A DNA stretch of 5,975 nucleotides from Phycisphaeraceae bacterium (GCA_009827205.1 WUAK01000178.1:1-5975), one strand, 5' to 3'; positions 1 through 5,975 are shown, counted from the stretch's first letter. Notes: a model not told the origin generated them from the sequence alone. Program-made: numbers and translations.

Positions 1-1071
1 GTCATTCTGTGGGGCCATGTGCCATGGTTCTGAGTCGGTGCCGTTGATCGTTGTCCCGCCGTGGATGTTGTTTTTGACGTAAGGCAGAAAAGACTGAGGG
101 AACGTGGGCTGGATCGCGCTCGCGTCATCGAGGCGCTGGGTTTGATCCTGAGAAAGCGAAACCTCGAGCGCATTCAGGTTCGCAAGGAGCTGGTCCATGG
201 TTCGTGCGCCGATGATCGTGCTCGAAACGCCCTGCTTTGATTGCACCCACGCCAGAGCCGCCTCTGCGGGCGTGCAACTCGCTTCCTGCGCAACTTTGAT
301 GAGTTCATCCACAATAGTGAGGTTTCGTTCATTGAGATGGCCCTTGACCCAGTCGCCTCGTTTCGGGTCGATCGTGTCGAGGTTGTCGCGTGTGTACTTG
401 CCCGTCAGCACGCCACCCTTGAGCGGCGACCAGGGCGTGACCCCCATACCCATCTCGCGCGCCATCGGGAGCAGCTCGTTCTCGACCGTGCGTTCGACGA
501 GCGAGTACTCGATCTGCAGCGCCACGGCGGGCGTCCAGTTCTTGAAGATGGCCTCGTACTGCGCTTGGGCGCATTTCCACGCGGGTGTGTCGGAGATTCC
601 AAAGTAACGAACCTTGCCCATGCGGACGAGATCGTCAACAGCGCGCATGGTCTCGTCGATCGGTGTCAGGTGATCCCAGAAGTGCATCCAGTAGAGATCG
701 ATGTAATCGGTCTGGAGCCTTCGGAGCGATTCGTCGCACGCTGCGATGATGCCCTTGCGGTGCGCGCCGCCCCCGTTCGGATCACCTGGGAACATGTTGC
801 CAAGAAACTTGGTCGCGATGACCATCCTGTCCCGCTTGGCCGGGTGGCGTCCGATGTGGTCGCCGATGATCTTCTCGGAATGGCCTTTGGTATAGATGTT
901 GGCGGTGTCGAGAAAGTTACCCCCTCGGTCGGTGTACGCGTCGAGGATGGCTAGCGAGTCCTCGACCGTTGAGCCAAAGCCCCAGTCTTCGCCGAAAGTC
1001 ATGGTGCCCAGGCAGAAGGGGCTCACTCTGAGCCCGCTGCGTCCGAGTGTGACATAGTGATCGAGTGGCAC
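1..1071 (-). CDS. Aldo/keto reductase, C-terminal end cut by window edge
   Basis: This is an NAD(P)H-dependent oxidoreductase of the aldo/keto reductase superfamily, a soluble TIM-barrel enzyme that reduces aldehydes or ketones to alcohols; the substrate cannot be read from sequence. Counting from the GTG start, 357 residues are visible. The N-terminus has the family opening LGRSGLRVSPFCLGTMTFG (9-27). The catalytic tetrad is complete: D55 and Y60 in FLDTANIY, K88 in IATKF, and H130 in LYWMHFWD. The strand GVTPWSPLKGGVLTGKY (210-226) and the cofactor-phosphate segment STIIGARTMDQLLANLNAL (284-302) also match the family. The frame is open to base 1 with no stop; family length (about 350-360) implies that only a few residues are missing. 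The frame also has an ATG at 1086, five codons upstream, but GTG at 1071 has AGGAG seven bases before it and gives the usual N-terminus. It is transcribed divergently from the TPR gene. General family confident, specific role unknown. Confidence 0.94.
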   Translation of the reverse strand, partial: MPLDHYVTLGRSGLRVSPFCLGTMTFGEDWGFGSTVEDSLAILDAYTDRGGNFLDTANIYTKGHSEKIIGDHIGRHPAKRDRMVIATKFLGNMFPGDPNGGGAHRKGIIAACDESLRRLQTDYIDLYWMHFWDHLTPIDETMRAVDDLVRMGKVRYFGISDTPAWKCAQAQYEAIFKNWTPAVALQIEYSLVERTVENELLPMAREMGMGVTPWSPLKGGVLTGKYTRDNLDTIDPKRGDWVKGHLNERNLTIVDELIKVAQEASCTPAEAALAWVQSKQGVSSTIIGARTMDQLLANLNALEVSLSQDQTQRLDDASAIQPTFPQSFLPYVKNNIHGGTTINGTDSEPWHMAPQND

Positions 1072-1078
1072 GGTGCTG

Positions 1079-1083
1079 CTCCT
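1079..1083 (-). promoter_or_regulatory. Ribosome binding site that decides the aldo/keto reductase start
   Basis: On the minus strand AGGAG lies at 1083-1079, followed by a 7-base spacer and then GTG at 1071-1069. The in-frame ATG at 1086-1084 has no purine-rich site at a proper distance upstream, and the AGGAG would fall inside its second and third codons. This favours the GTG as the true start. Confidence 0.65.
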
Positions 1084-1106
1084 CATTACAGGATCTTGCT
1101 TGTTTC

Positions 1107-1116
1107 TGTCGCGACA
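1107..1116. promoter_or_regulatory. Perfect 10-bp palindrome, possible operator
   Basis: TGTCGCGACA reads the same on both strands. It sits about 35 bases upstream of the reductase start and about 95 upstream of the TPR gene start, the sort of place where a dimeric repressor or activator could bind. A single 10-bp palindrome in GC-rich DNA can arise by chance, and no regulator gene is seen in the window, so function is only a suggestion. Confidence 0.25.
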
Positions 1117-1198
1117 TCAGGATCGTAGTCGCAACCCACCAATCCAGTTCGGTACCAGATTACGCTGGCACACTCTTGACATCCGCGTCCTTTGGCAT

Positions 1199-1203
1199 GG
1201 GAG
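1199..1203 (+). promoter_or_regulatory. Ribosome binding site that decides the TPR protein start
   Basis: GGGAG lies seven bases before the ATG at 1211. The reading frame is open further upstream, to an ATG at 1073, but that longer form would bury the export signal about 46 residues inside the protein and overlap the reductase start. The site and the signal peptide agree on 1211. Confidence 0.75.
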
Positions 1204-1210
1204 ACTCCGC

Positions 1211-2158
1211 ATGAAGATTGCACGATCACTGACTTGGATTGCACTCGCGCTGGCGGTCACGCTGCCCGCTGTTGCTCAGGACAGTACTTCTGATGCGTCC
1301 AGCGTCCCCTCGATGCAAGAAGCCGGGGCGATGCTCCAACAGGGCGACAGTGCGGCTGCTGCAGAGATGTTCGAAGCGATCCACAACGCGAATCCAAAGA
1401 ACGGTCAGGCATGGTTCATGCACGGATACGCGGTCCATATGCAGGGTGATCACGAGAAAGCCCTCAAACTACACATGAAGGCGGCGACCTTCCCGAATAT
1501 GCGCCCGGCAGCTCTCTACAACGCGGGCTGTGCGCACGCGATGCTCGGACAGAAAGACGAGGCGTTCGAGTGCCTGAGGCTCGCTGCAGACGCGGGCCAG
1601 GCGCCGGTCGCGCAGTTCACGGGCGATACGGATCTCGCGTCACTCCACAGCGACGAACGCTGGCCCGAGCTGATCGAGAGGCTCGAAGCCGCGAAAGAAA
1701 ATTCGCCCGCCAGTGCGATGCACTTCTGGGTTGGTGAGTGGGACTGCTATTCACCCAACGGCTCACTCAGCGGCACGAACCACCTCCAGCTCGTGAACAA
1801 CAACATGTTCATTCACGAGCAGTGGATCAACAGCCAGGGCCAAGTCGGACAGAGCTTCAATTACTACGACATCGAGGAAGGAAAGTGGCGGCAGATTTGG
1901 GTCGACCCGACCCGTCAACTCGAGATGACCGCAGAGCCGGGCACGCCAGGCAAGCTGCTCTTCGAGGGACGGAATTACGATCAGGCCGGGAACGTGAGCT
2001 ACAGACAGATGCTCGTTCTCAGCCTTGATGGCGGCAGGGTGTACCAAGAAGGCCGCCAATCACAAGACGGCCAAGAGTGGTCCGTCGCGTACAGACTCAT
2101 CTACATGCCAAAGGGCGAGGCTTTCAACGGCGAAGGGCTACCGACACCTGGGGCTTAG
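1211..2158 (+). CDS. Exported TPR protein with C-terminal DUF1579-like domain
   Basis: This gene encodes 315 residues. The N-terminus is a clear Sec signal peptide: K2 and R5, a hydrophobic core from about 7 to 19, and an AVA cleavage motif at 20-22 followed by QD, so the mature protein should be periplasmic or secreted. Residues about 35-131 form three TPR-like helical pairs (around 35-65, 66-99 and 100-131, the second with AWFMHGYAVHMQGDHEKAL). About 132-160 then resembles the end segment often seen after such repeats (LASLHSDERWPELIERL). From about 170 to 300 there is a beta-rich domain opening with HFWVGEWDCYSPNG and continuing with GTNHL, FIHEQW and KWRQIWVD. This resembles DUF1579 and related lipocalin-like barrels, often found in exported proteins of unknown ligand. 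The TPRs suggest a protein-binding role and the barrel a small-molecule or scaffold role, but the actual function is unknown. It faces away from the reductase, and its TAG overlaps the stop of the convergent PH gene. Fold assignment is from pattern recognition, not a search. Confidence 0.88.
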   Translation: MKIARSLTWIALALAVTLPAVAQDSTSDASSVPSMQEAGAMLQQGDSAAAAEMFEAIHNANPKNGQAWFMHGYAVHMQGDHEKALKLHMKAATFPNMRPAALYNAGCAHAMLGQKDEAFECLRLAADAGQAPVAQFTGDTDLASLHSDERWPELIERLEAAKENSPASAMHFWVGEWDCYSPNGSLSGTNHLQLVNNNMFIHEQWINSQGQVGQSFNYYDIEEGKWRQIWVDPTRQLEMTAEPGTPGKLLFEGRNYDQAGNVSYRQMLVLSLDGGRVYQEGRQSQDGQEWSVAYRLIYMPKGEAFNGEGLPTPGA

Positions 2159-2177
2159 TCTGGCTGACCCAGCTTCG
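2131..2177. other. Imperfect dyad across the convergent gene ends
   Basis: An outer arm pair CGAAG (2131-2135) and CTTCG (2173-2177) encloses an inner pair CTGGG (2148-2152) and CCCAG (2168-2172), which directly abuts the right outer arm. A 12-base bulge lies on the left side, and a 15-base loop contains both stop codons. It could fold in RNA from either strand and so slow polymerase at this tail-to-tail junction. It has no T-tract on either side, so it is not a standard intrinsic terminator, and five-base arms may be chance. Confidence 0.2.
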
Positions 2178-2703
2178 TCTCGATCCGTGCGAGTGTGTCG
2201 CGGATCTCGCGGATGAGATCCGTTGCGTCGTCGGACGCGGCTAAGGCTGCGGGAGTGGGGGCGCTGCCGGCCGACTTGCCCTCTGCGATCTCGTCGCGCC
2301 GTTCGAGCACCGCATCACGGAAGCCCTTGGCGTCTCGGATGCCGACGAGGTTGACGAGCGAGCTGCCCATGCCGCTCTGGCCCGCGGTTTCGATGGCTAT
2401 GGCCTGCACACCACAGAACCGCATGATCGGGCCCTGGTTGACGCCAAGGTCCGTGATCTTGTCGAGCGGGATGGTCTTTTCGACCTTGTTGAGTACACCG
2501 CGCCTGACGCGGAGCGAGCGTTCTAGCAGCGTGCACTCGATGTGCTTGTACTCGATCGTCCTCACTATGTAGACGATCGGCAGGATAATGATCAGCAGCG
2601 GGATCAGCACGATCGTGATCGTGAATGGAATAGCGATGCTGAGTACATAGTACTTGACCGCGTTGTCGAACTGAGCCTGCTGAAGAATGACTTCCTGACG
2701 CAT
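2155..2703 (-). CDS. Membrane protein with bacterial PH domain (YdbS/bPH2 type)
   Basis: The product is 182 residues. Residues about 17-48 are almost wholly hydrophobic (YYVLSIAIPFTITIVLIP and onward), enough for one long helix or a tight two-helix hairpin, the usual anchor in this family. A bacterial PH domain of the YdbS type follows at about 50-135, with IECTLLERSLRVRRGVLNK, the strand KTIPLDKITDLGVNQGP (76-92), then IMRFCGVQAIAIETAG and a closing helix at GFRDAVLERR. These domains are cytoplasmic beta modules at the membrane; ligands are largely unknown. After an Ala/Ser/Pro-rich linker (about 143-158), residues 161-179 form a charged helix with hydrophobic residues spaced 3-4-3-4 (I164, I167, L171, I174, L178), suggesting self-association. 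The start is well supported: AAGGGAGG lies six bases before the ATG at 2703. It begins 39 bases after mutS on the same strand and may be translated from the same message. Its function is not known. Confidence 0.88.
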   Translation of the reverse strand: MRQEVILQQAQFDNAVKYYVLSIAIPFTITIVLIPLLIIILPIVYIVRTIEYKHIECTLLERSLRVRRGVLNKVEKTIPLDKITDLGVNQGPIMRFCGVQAIAIETAGQSGMGSSLVNLVGIRDAKGFRDAVLERRDEIAEGKSAGSAPTPAALAASDDATDLIREIRDTLARIETKLGQPD

Positions 2704-2742
2704 CGCGTGCCTCCCTTGCCAGCATCTTGTTCGGAAAGGAGC

Positions 2743-5448
2743 TTACCCGTTTGCGTCATGTGCCGAGTCGGAGAGCTTGCGCAGCTCATCGAACGCCTGC
2801 ATCGGGCTCAACTCGTCGAGTTTGATCTCACGGAGCCGGTCCACCGCGGGGTGCGGAACAAACTCGGTGAACAGCGACATCTGCGCCGGCTGTTCTTTCG
2901 GTGACTTGGGAGTCTCGACCTTTGCGCCGTGGTGGACCGCGAGTGATCCAAGCACGTCGCGCGCCCGGTCCGTCACTGCCTGTGGAACACCGGCAAGTCG
3001 CGCGACATGGATGCCGAACGACTGCTCGCTCCGGCCCGGCTCGATCTGGTGCAGGAAAACGATCTCGGGCTGGCCTCCCTCGCCCGCCCATTCGCGGACC
3101 GCGACGTGGAGGTTGCGCACTCTGCCCTCAAGCTGGGATTCCAGATCGGTCAGCTCGTGGTAGTGCGTCGCAAACAGCGTCCGTGGGCCACGCTCTGAGA
3201 GTGTCTCAACGATGGCCCACGCGAGGCTGAGCCCGTCGAGAGTTGATGTGCCGCGCCCGATCTCGTCGAGGATGACGAGCGAACTCTCGCCCGCGTGGTT
3301 GAGGATGTTGGCGGTCTCGATCATCTCGACCATGAACGTCGACTGCCCGCGATGCAGTGCATCGTCGGCGCCGACCCGAGTGAAGATCCGGTCGGTCAGC
3401 CCGATCGTCGCGCTCCTGGCGGGCACGAACGAACCGGCGTGCGCTAGCAATGTCACGAGTGCGACCTGACGGATAAACGTGCTCTTGCCGGCCATGTTGG
3501 GGCCTGTGATGAGAGCCAATGCCGCGTCGCTTCCTCCGAGTGTGAGCCCGTTAGGAACAAAGTCGTGCTCCAGCGCTTCTTCAAGGACCGGGTGTCTCGC
3601 TTCGGCGAGATTCAACTCGACGCCCGAGGTCATCTCGGGTCTTGTCCAGCCCCGGCGTATGGCGCGATCTGCAAATGCGGTGAGCACGTCGAGCTCGGCA
3701 ACCGCGTGCGAGAATGCGCTGAGCGCACCGAGGTGCTTGGTCAACTCCGCCGTGAGTCTCGTAAATAGCTCACGTTCAACCTCCTGCGCCATCGATTCGG
3801 CGCGCGAGACCTTGTCCTCAAAGTCCTTGAGCTCGGGCGTGATGTAGCGCTCGGCGTTCTTGAGTGTCTGCTTGCGAGTCAGGGCGTGCTGCGCGAGCAA
3901 TTCGCCCGCGCTGGCGGCCTGCACAGCGGTCAACTCAACGTAATACCCGAAGACCTTGTTGTACCCAACCTTGATCCCGGGCAGGTCTAGCTCCTGCGCA
4001 ATCTTCGCCTGGTAGTCGGCGAGCCACTTCGACGCGTCGGTCTGGAGCGAGCGTGCCTCGTCGAGGCGCCTGTCAACGCCCTCGCGGAACACCCCGCCGT
4101 CACGCAGGAGCGCAGGCGGATCTGCCACGCACTCGGCCTCTATGCGATCGGCGATTGGTGTAAGCACCGATTCGATGCCTCTGAGTTCCGAGTGCTGAGC
4201 CGCGAAGGTGGGCGTGTTGTCGGTCAGTTCGCAGAGCTGCTGGATGAGCGAGATCGAGCGGCCGATTCCGACGACATCGCGCGGTGTCGCGCGACCGAGC
4301 GCGAGCCGGCCTGCGATGCGCGCCACATCCTGGATGGGCGAGAGAGCCTGGCCGATCTCATCTGCCAGACGTCGGTCACTGACCAGCGCCGCGACGCGGT
4401 CGTGTCTGCTCGTGATGGTCTGCATTCTGCCCGCTGGCCTGCAGAGCCAGTCCCGCACGAGCCGCTTGCCCATCGCGGTGCGGCAGCCCCCCTGACCGGC
4501 TTGCCCCAGAAAGAGCCCGACGACCGAGCCCTTGACCGCACCGTCGCGGATCGTCTTCTCGATCTCGAGCGCCCGCAGGCTGACCGCATCAACGATGCAA
4601 CGACCCGCGGGGTCTTCACGCTTCGGAGGTCGGAGGTGCGCCAGCGTCGTCGCGGCGATCGCGCCGGGGCGAGACGCGACGCCTTCGTTGTCGATCGCCT
4701 GTGTCTCACGCAGATACCTGATCAGCGCGCCAGCTGCGCGCACCGCGGGATCTGCGGATTCGAGACCGAAGCCCGCGAGTGTGGTGACTTCGAACTGGCT
4801 CAGCACGGCCTCGAGCGACTCTTCCTCACGGAAATGCCACGCGGGTCGTCCGGTGCCGGCGATCTCGAGCCTGTCGAGGACGCGCTGTGTGCGGGGGGGC
4901 GGGTCACCAGAGCCGGGCTCTGCGTAGAGCAACTCACTGATCGCGCGGGACGCGAGTTCGTCAGCGAGCGTCTTCGAATCCGCGTCAAAGAGCGTCAGTT
5001 CACCGGTCGAGACCTCGGCGACCGCGACCGACGCGGGCGAGTCATCGCCCGAGTCGGTGAAGACAACCGCCGCGATCCGGTTGACCGCTGAACCATCGAG
5101 CAAACCGTCGTCCACAAGCGTGCCGGGCGTCACGACCTGAGTCACGGCGCGCTCGACCACTCCCTTGGCTTCTTTGGGGTCCTGGATCTGGTCAGCGATT
5201 GCGACGCGGTAGCCGAGCGACACGAGTTTGCGCAGGTAGTTGTCGAGCTGGTGGTGGGGGGCGCCAGCGAGCGGCACGCCTCCGGTGCGCTCTGTCAGGG
5301 TCAGACCGAGCTGCGGCGCGACGGTGGTCGCGTCCTCGAAGAAGAGCTCATAGAAATCACCCATGCGGAAGAAGAGCACGCAGTCTGGGTGCTCCTTCTT
5401 GAAGCGGAAATACTGCTTCATCGCGGGTGTCTGTTTCGGGTCGCTCAT
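2743..5448 (-). CDS. mutS: DNA mismatch repair protein MutS
   Basis: MutS is the ATP-driven dimeric sensor that finds mispaired bases and small loops after replication and recruits MutL. The 901-residue product is complete and slightly longer than the E. coli protein (853). The mismatch-binding domain (about 1-115) has the Phe-X-Glu wedge F32-Y33-E34 in RMGDFYELFFEDA. The connector spans about 116-265. Core and clamp follow, with the clamp near 491-545 (GIKVGYNKVFGYYVELT, then QTLKNAERYITPELKDFE). The ATPase domain has Walker A GPNMAGKS (649-656), GQSTFMVEM (701-709), Walker B SLVILDEIGRGTS (723-735) and the ATHYHE loop (760-765). A dimer helix-turn-helix region (SFGIHVARLAGVP, 810-822) and a sliding-clamp binding motif QMSLF (856-860) complete it. 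ATG 5448 is the earliest start: upstream in frame there is no start codon before a TGA at 5491-5493. Its ribosome site is weak (AGG only three bases away). A 7-C run (coding strand) occurs at residues 184-186. No mutL is seen here. Confidence 0.98.
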   Translation of the reverse strand: MSDPKQTPAMKQYFRFKKEHPDCVLFFRMGDFYELFFEDATTVAPQLGLTLTERTGGVPLAGAPHHQLDNYLRKLVSLGYRVAIADQIQDPKEAKGVVERAVTQVVTPGTLVDDGLLDGSAVNRIAAVVFTDSGDDSPASVAVAEVSTGELTLFDADSKTLADELASRAISELLYAEPGSGDPPPRTQRVLDRLEIAGTGRPAWHFREEESLEAVLSQFEVTTLAGFGLESADPAVRAAGALIRYLRETQAIDNEGVASRPGAIAATTLAHLRPPKREDPAGRCIVDAVSLRALEIEKTIRDGAVKGSVVGLFLGQAGQGGCRTAMGKRLVRDWLCRPAGRMQTITSRHDRVAALVSDRRLADEIGQALSPIQDVARIAGRLALGRATPRDVVGIGRSISLIQQLCELTDNTPTFAAQHSELRGIESVLTPIADRIEAECVADPPALLRDGGVFREGVDRRLDEARSLQTDASKWLADYQAKIAQELDLPGIKVGYNKVFGYYVELTAVQAASAGELLAQHALTRKQTLKNAERYITPELKDFEDKVSRAESMAQEVERELFTRLTAELTKHLGALSAFSHAVAELDVLTAFADRAIRRGWTRPEMTSGVELNLAEARHPVLEEALEHDFVPNGLTLGGSDAALALITGPNMAGKSTFIRQVALVTLLAHAGSFVPARSATIGLTDRIFTRVGADDALHRGQSTFMVEMIETANILNHAGESSLVILDEIGRGTSTLDGLSLAWAIVETLSERGPRTLFATHYHELTDLESQLEGRVRNLHVAVREWAGEGGQPEIVFLHQIEPGRSEQSFGIHVARLAGVPQAVTDRARDVLGSLAVHHGAKVETPKSPKEQPAQMSLFTEFVPHPAVDRLREIKLDELSPMQAFDELRKLSDSAHDANG
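4893..4899 (-). repeat. Seven-base C homopolymer inside mutS
   Basis: On the coding strand seven consecutive C bases span codons 184-186 (Pro-Pro-Arg) in the connector domain, within a proline-rich loop DPPPRTQ. A one-base slip here would shift the frame early and inactivate the repair protein. Tracts of this length are modestly prone to slippage; phase variation usually involves longer ones. Confidence 0.9.
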
Positions 5449-5469
5449 GAACCTAGAAGATAGCCCGCG

Positions 5470-5513
5470 GCTCGCTTTGAGTGGGGGATGTCACCCTGTC
5501 GGTTAGAGCGAGC
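5470..5513. repeat. 7-bp inverted repeat between the decarboxylase gene and mutS
   Basis: GCTCGCT (5470-5476) pairs perfectly with AGCGAGC (5507-5513) around a 30-base interior that contains a further short G-run/C-run match (about 5483-5486 with 5493-5495). It lies just past the decarboxylase stop and ends 22 bases before the mutS start. It could be a weak transcription terminator or attenuator for the decarboxylase message, or a structure in the mutS leader. No T-tract follows on the minus strand, so classic intrinsic termination is not supported. Confidence 0.35.
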
Positions 5514-5516
5514 AGA

Positions 5517-5975
5517 TCACTTCGTGACCGCGTTGTCGGCCTTGGGCATCTCGGCGCCGACCGCCTTGATCTTGGCGAGCAGATCATCGAGGTCGCTCGT
5601 GGTCAGATCCGGGTTCACGCAGACCATCCGGATGACACGCCTGCCGTGCACGATCCCCCAGCCGATCTTGGCCATCTCTCGGCGGTCGAGCTCGTCACAG
5701 ATCTGGTCGCTTGGCTTGCCAGTGACCTCGAAGCAAACGGTGATCCACTGCGGGTCGCATGAGAGCTGCAGTTCAGGGTCTTCGTCGATACGGCTTCGGA
5801 AATGCTGGGCGAGTTCGAACTGACGCTCGACACGGCTCTTGTAGCCTTCGTCTCCCAGGTGCTGCCACGCCGCCCAGAGCTTGAGTGCATCGTTCCGCCT
5901 GCCGCATTGGAGCGACCTCGGGCCGGGGTTGAGCATGTCCTCGTCCTGCTGGAAGAGGTACGTCGCTGTCTCGTC
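5517..5975 (-). CDS. Group II PLP-dependent decarboxylase, C-terminal part
   Basis: Only the last 152 residues are in the window; the frame is open to base 5975 and the N-terminal two thirds lie outside. The visible part matches the C-terminal region of pyridoxal-phosphate decarboxylases of the glutamate / cysteine sulfinate / aromatic amino acid group. These cytosolic dimeric enzymes remove CO2 from an amino acid to give an amine. The diagnostic stretch is TYLFQQDED, then SLQCGRRNDALKLWAAW (21-37 of the visible part) and a C-terminal helical domain. VIRMVCVNP near 114-122 carries R116, which lines up with the Arg that binds the substrate carboxylate in glutamate and cysteine sulfinate decarboxylases (from memory of that family). 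The PLP lysine should lie roughly 20-30 residues before the window edge and cannot be checked. The internal ATG at 5936 is not the start, since conserved sequence continues upstream of it. The gene is followed by mutS after 68 bases. The substrate is not determined; family confidence is high. Confidence 0.9.
   Translation of the reverse strand, partial: DETATYLFQQDEDMLNPGPRSLQCGRRNDALKLWAAWQHLGDEGYKSRVERQFELAQHFRSRIDEDPELQLSCDPQWITVCFEVTGKPSDQICDELDRREMAKIGWGIVHGRRVIRMVCVNPDLTTSDLDDLLAKIKAVGAEMPKADNAVTK

Larger units (their letters stand above)
1072..1210. promoter_or_regulatory. Divergent intergenic control region between aldo/keto reductase and TPR gene
   Basis: These 139 bases must carry the promoters of both outward-facing genes. 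Visible in it are a perfect palindrome TGTCGCGACA (1107-1116), an overlapping looser dyad with arms GCGAC (1111-1115) and GTCGC (1128-1132), two copies of CAGGATC 29 bases apart (1089-1095 and 1118-1124), and a perfect TTGACA hexamer on the plus strand at 1176-1181. No good -10 hexamer sits 16-18 bases after that TTGACA, because that spacing lands on the ribosome binding site of the TPR gene. I therefore call the region as regulatory by position, without assigning a transcription start. Confidence 0.5.

Noticed and set aside
241..954. A 237-codon open frame on the plus strand opposite the aldo/keto reductase
   Set aside because: It is antisense to the catalytic core of a clear enzyme, and the translation shows no family motif; it mirrors the codon bias of the real gene.
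1166..1181. Sigma-54-like element (TGGCAC followed by TTGACA) before the TPR gene
   Set aside because: The GC dinucleotide expected at -12 is missing and the spacing is off by about one base, so it does not meet the consensus; the resemblance is likely accidental.
1176..1204. Sigma-70 promoter using TTGACA at 1176-1181
   Set aside because: At a 16-18 base spacing the -10 position falls on the ribosome binding site (GGGAGA) with no TATAAT-like sequence, so transcription from it would lose the leader.
1073..1210. Longer form of the TPR protein beginning at ATG 1073
   Set aside because: It would place a standard signal peptide about 46 residues inside, overlap the divergent reductase start and lacks the GGGAG site found before ATG 1211.
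4192..5091. A 299-codon open frame on the plus strand opposite mutS
   Set aside because: It lies wholly antisense to conserved MutS sequence, its translation is Arg/Asp/Ala-rich with no recognisable domain, and long antisense frames are expected in GC-rich coding DNA.
5517..5936. A complete 139-residue protein starting at ATG 5936
   Set aside because: Conserved decarboxylase residues (TYLFQQDED) continue in frame upstream of that ATG to the window edge, so it is an internal methionine of a truncated gene.
1..5975. tRNA, rRNA, CRISPR array, insertion sequence, prophage or toxin-antitoxin module
   Set aside because: The window is almost fully accounted for by five protein genes; I saw no cloverleaf, regular spacer-repeat pattern, terminal inverted repeats with transposase, or small paired genes.

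Overview
The window reads as ordinary bacterial chromosome, GC-rich (about 60% by eye) and densely coded, with five protein genes and very short gaps. I found no RNA gene, mobile element, CRISPR array or phage-like segment. The gene set (a MutS of 901 residues, a secreted TPR protein with a lipocalin-like tail, a YdbS-type bacterial PH protein, a group II PLP decarboxylase) and the style of the proteins suggest a free-living, possibly marine, member of the Planctomycetota (Phycisphaerae). That placement is inference from protein character only; no marker gene here settles it.

Layout. Positions 1-1071 (minus) hold an aldo/keto reductase whose C-terminal end runs off the left edge. A 139-bp gap (1072-1210) separates it from a divergent gene at 1211-2158 (plus), which encodes an exported protein with TPRs followed by a beta-rich DUF1579-like domain. 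That gene converges on, and overlaps by 4 bases, a minus-strand gene at 2155-2703 for a small membrane protein with a bacterial PH domain. Upstream of it on the same strand, 39 bp away, is mutS (2743-5448, minus). After a 68-bp gap comes the C-terminal third of a pyridoxal-phosphate decarboxylase (5517-5975, minus), whose N-terminal part lies beyond the right edge.

How the genes relate. Decarboxylase, mutS and the PH gene are co-directional with short gaps and no convincing terminator, so they may be co-transcribed in that order, but their functions do not form an evident pathway. The reductase and the TPR gene share a divergent control region containing a perfect 10-bp palindrome. I see no clear evidence of a new biological system. 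The points worth a second look are modest: the TPR/lipocalin-like fusion, the mutS-PH linkage with a heptad tail on the PH protein, the stop-codon overlap, a 7-base homopolymer inside mutS, and the dyads in the gaps.
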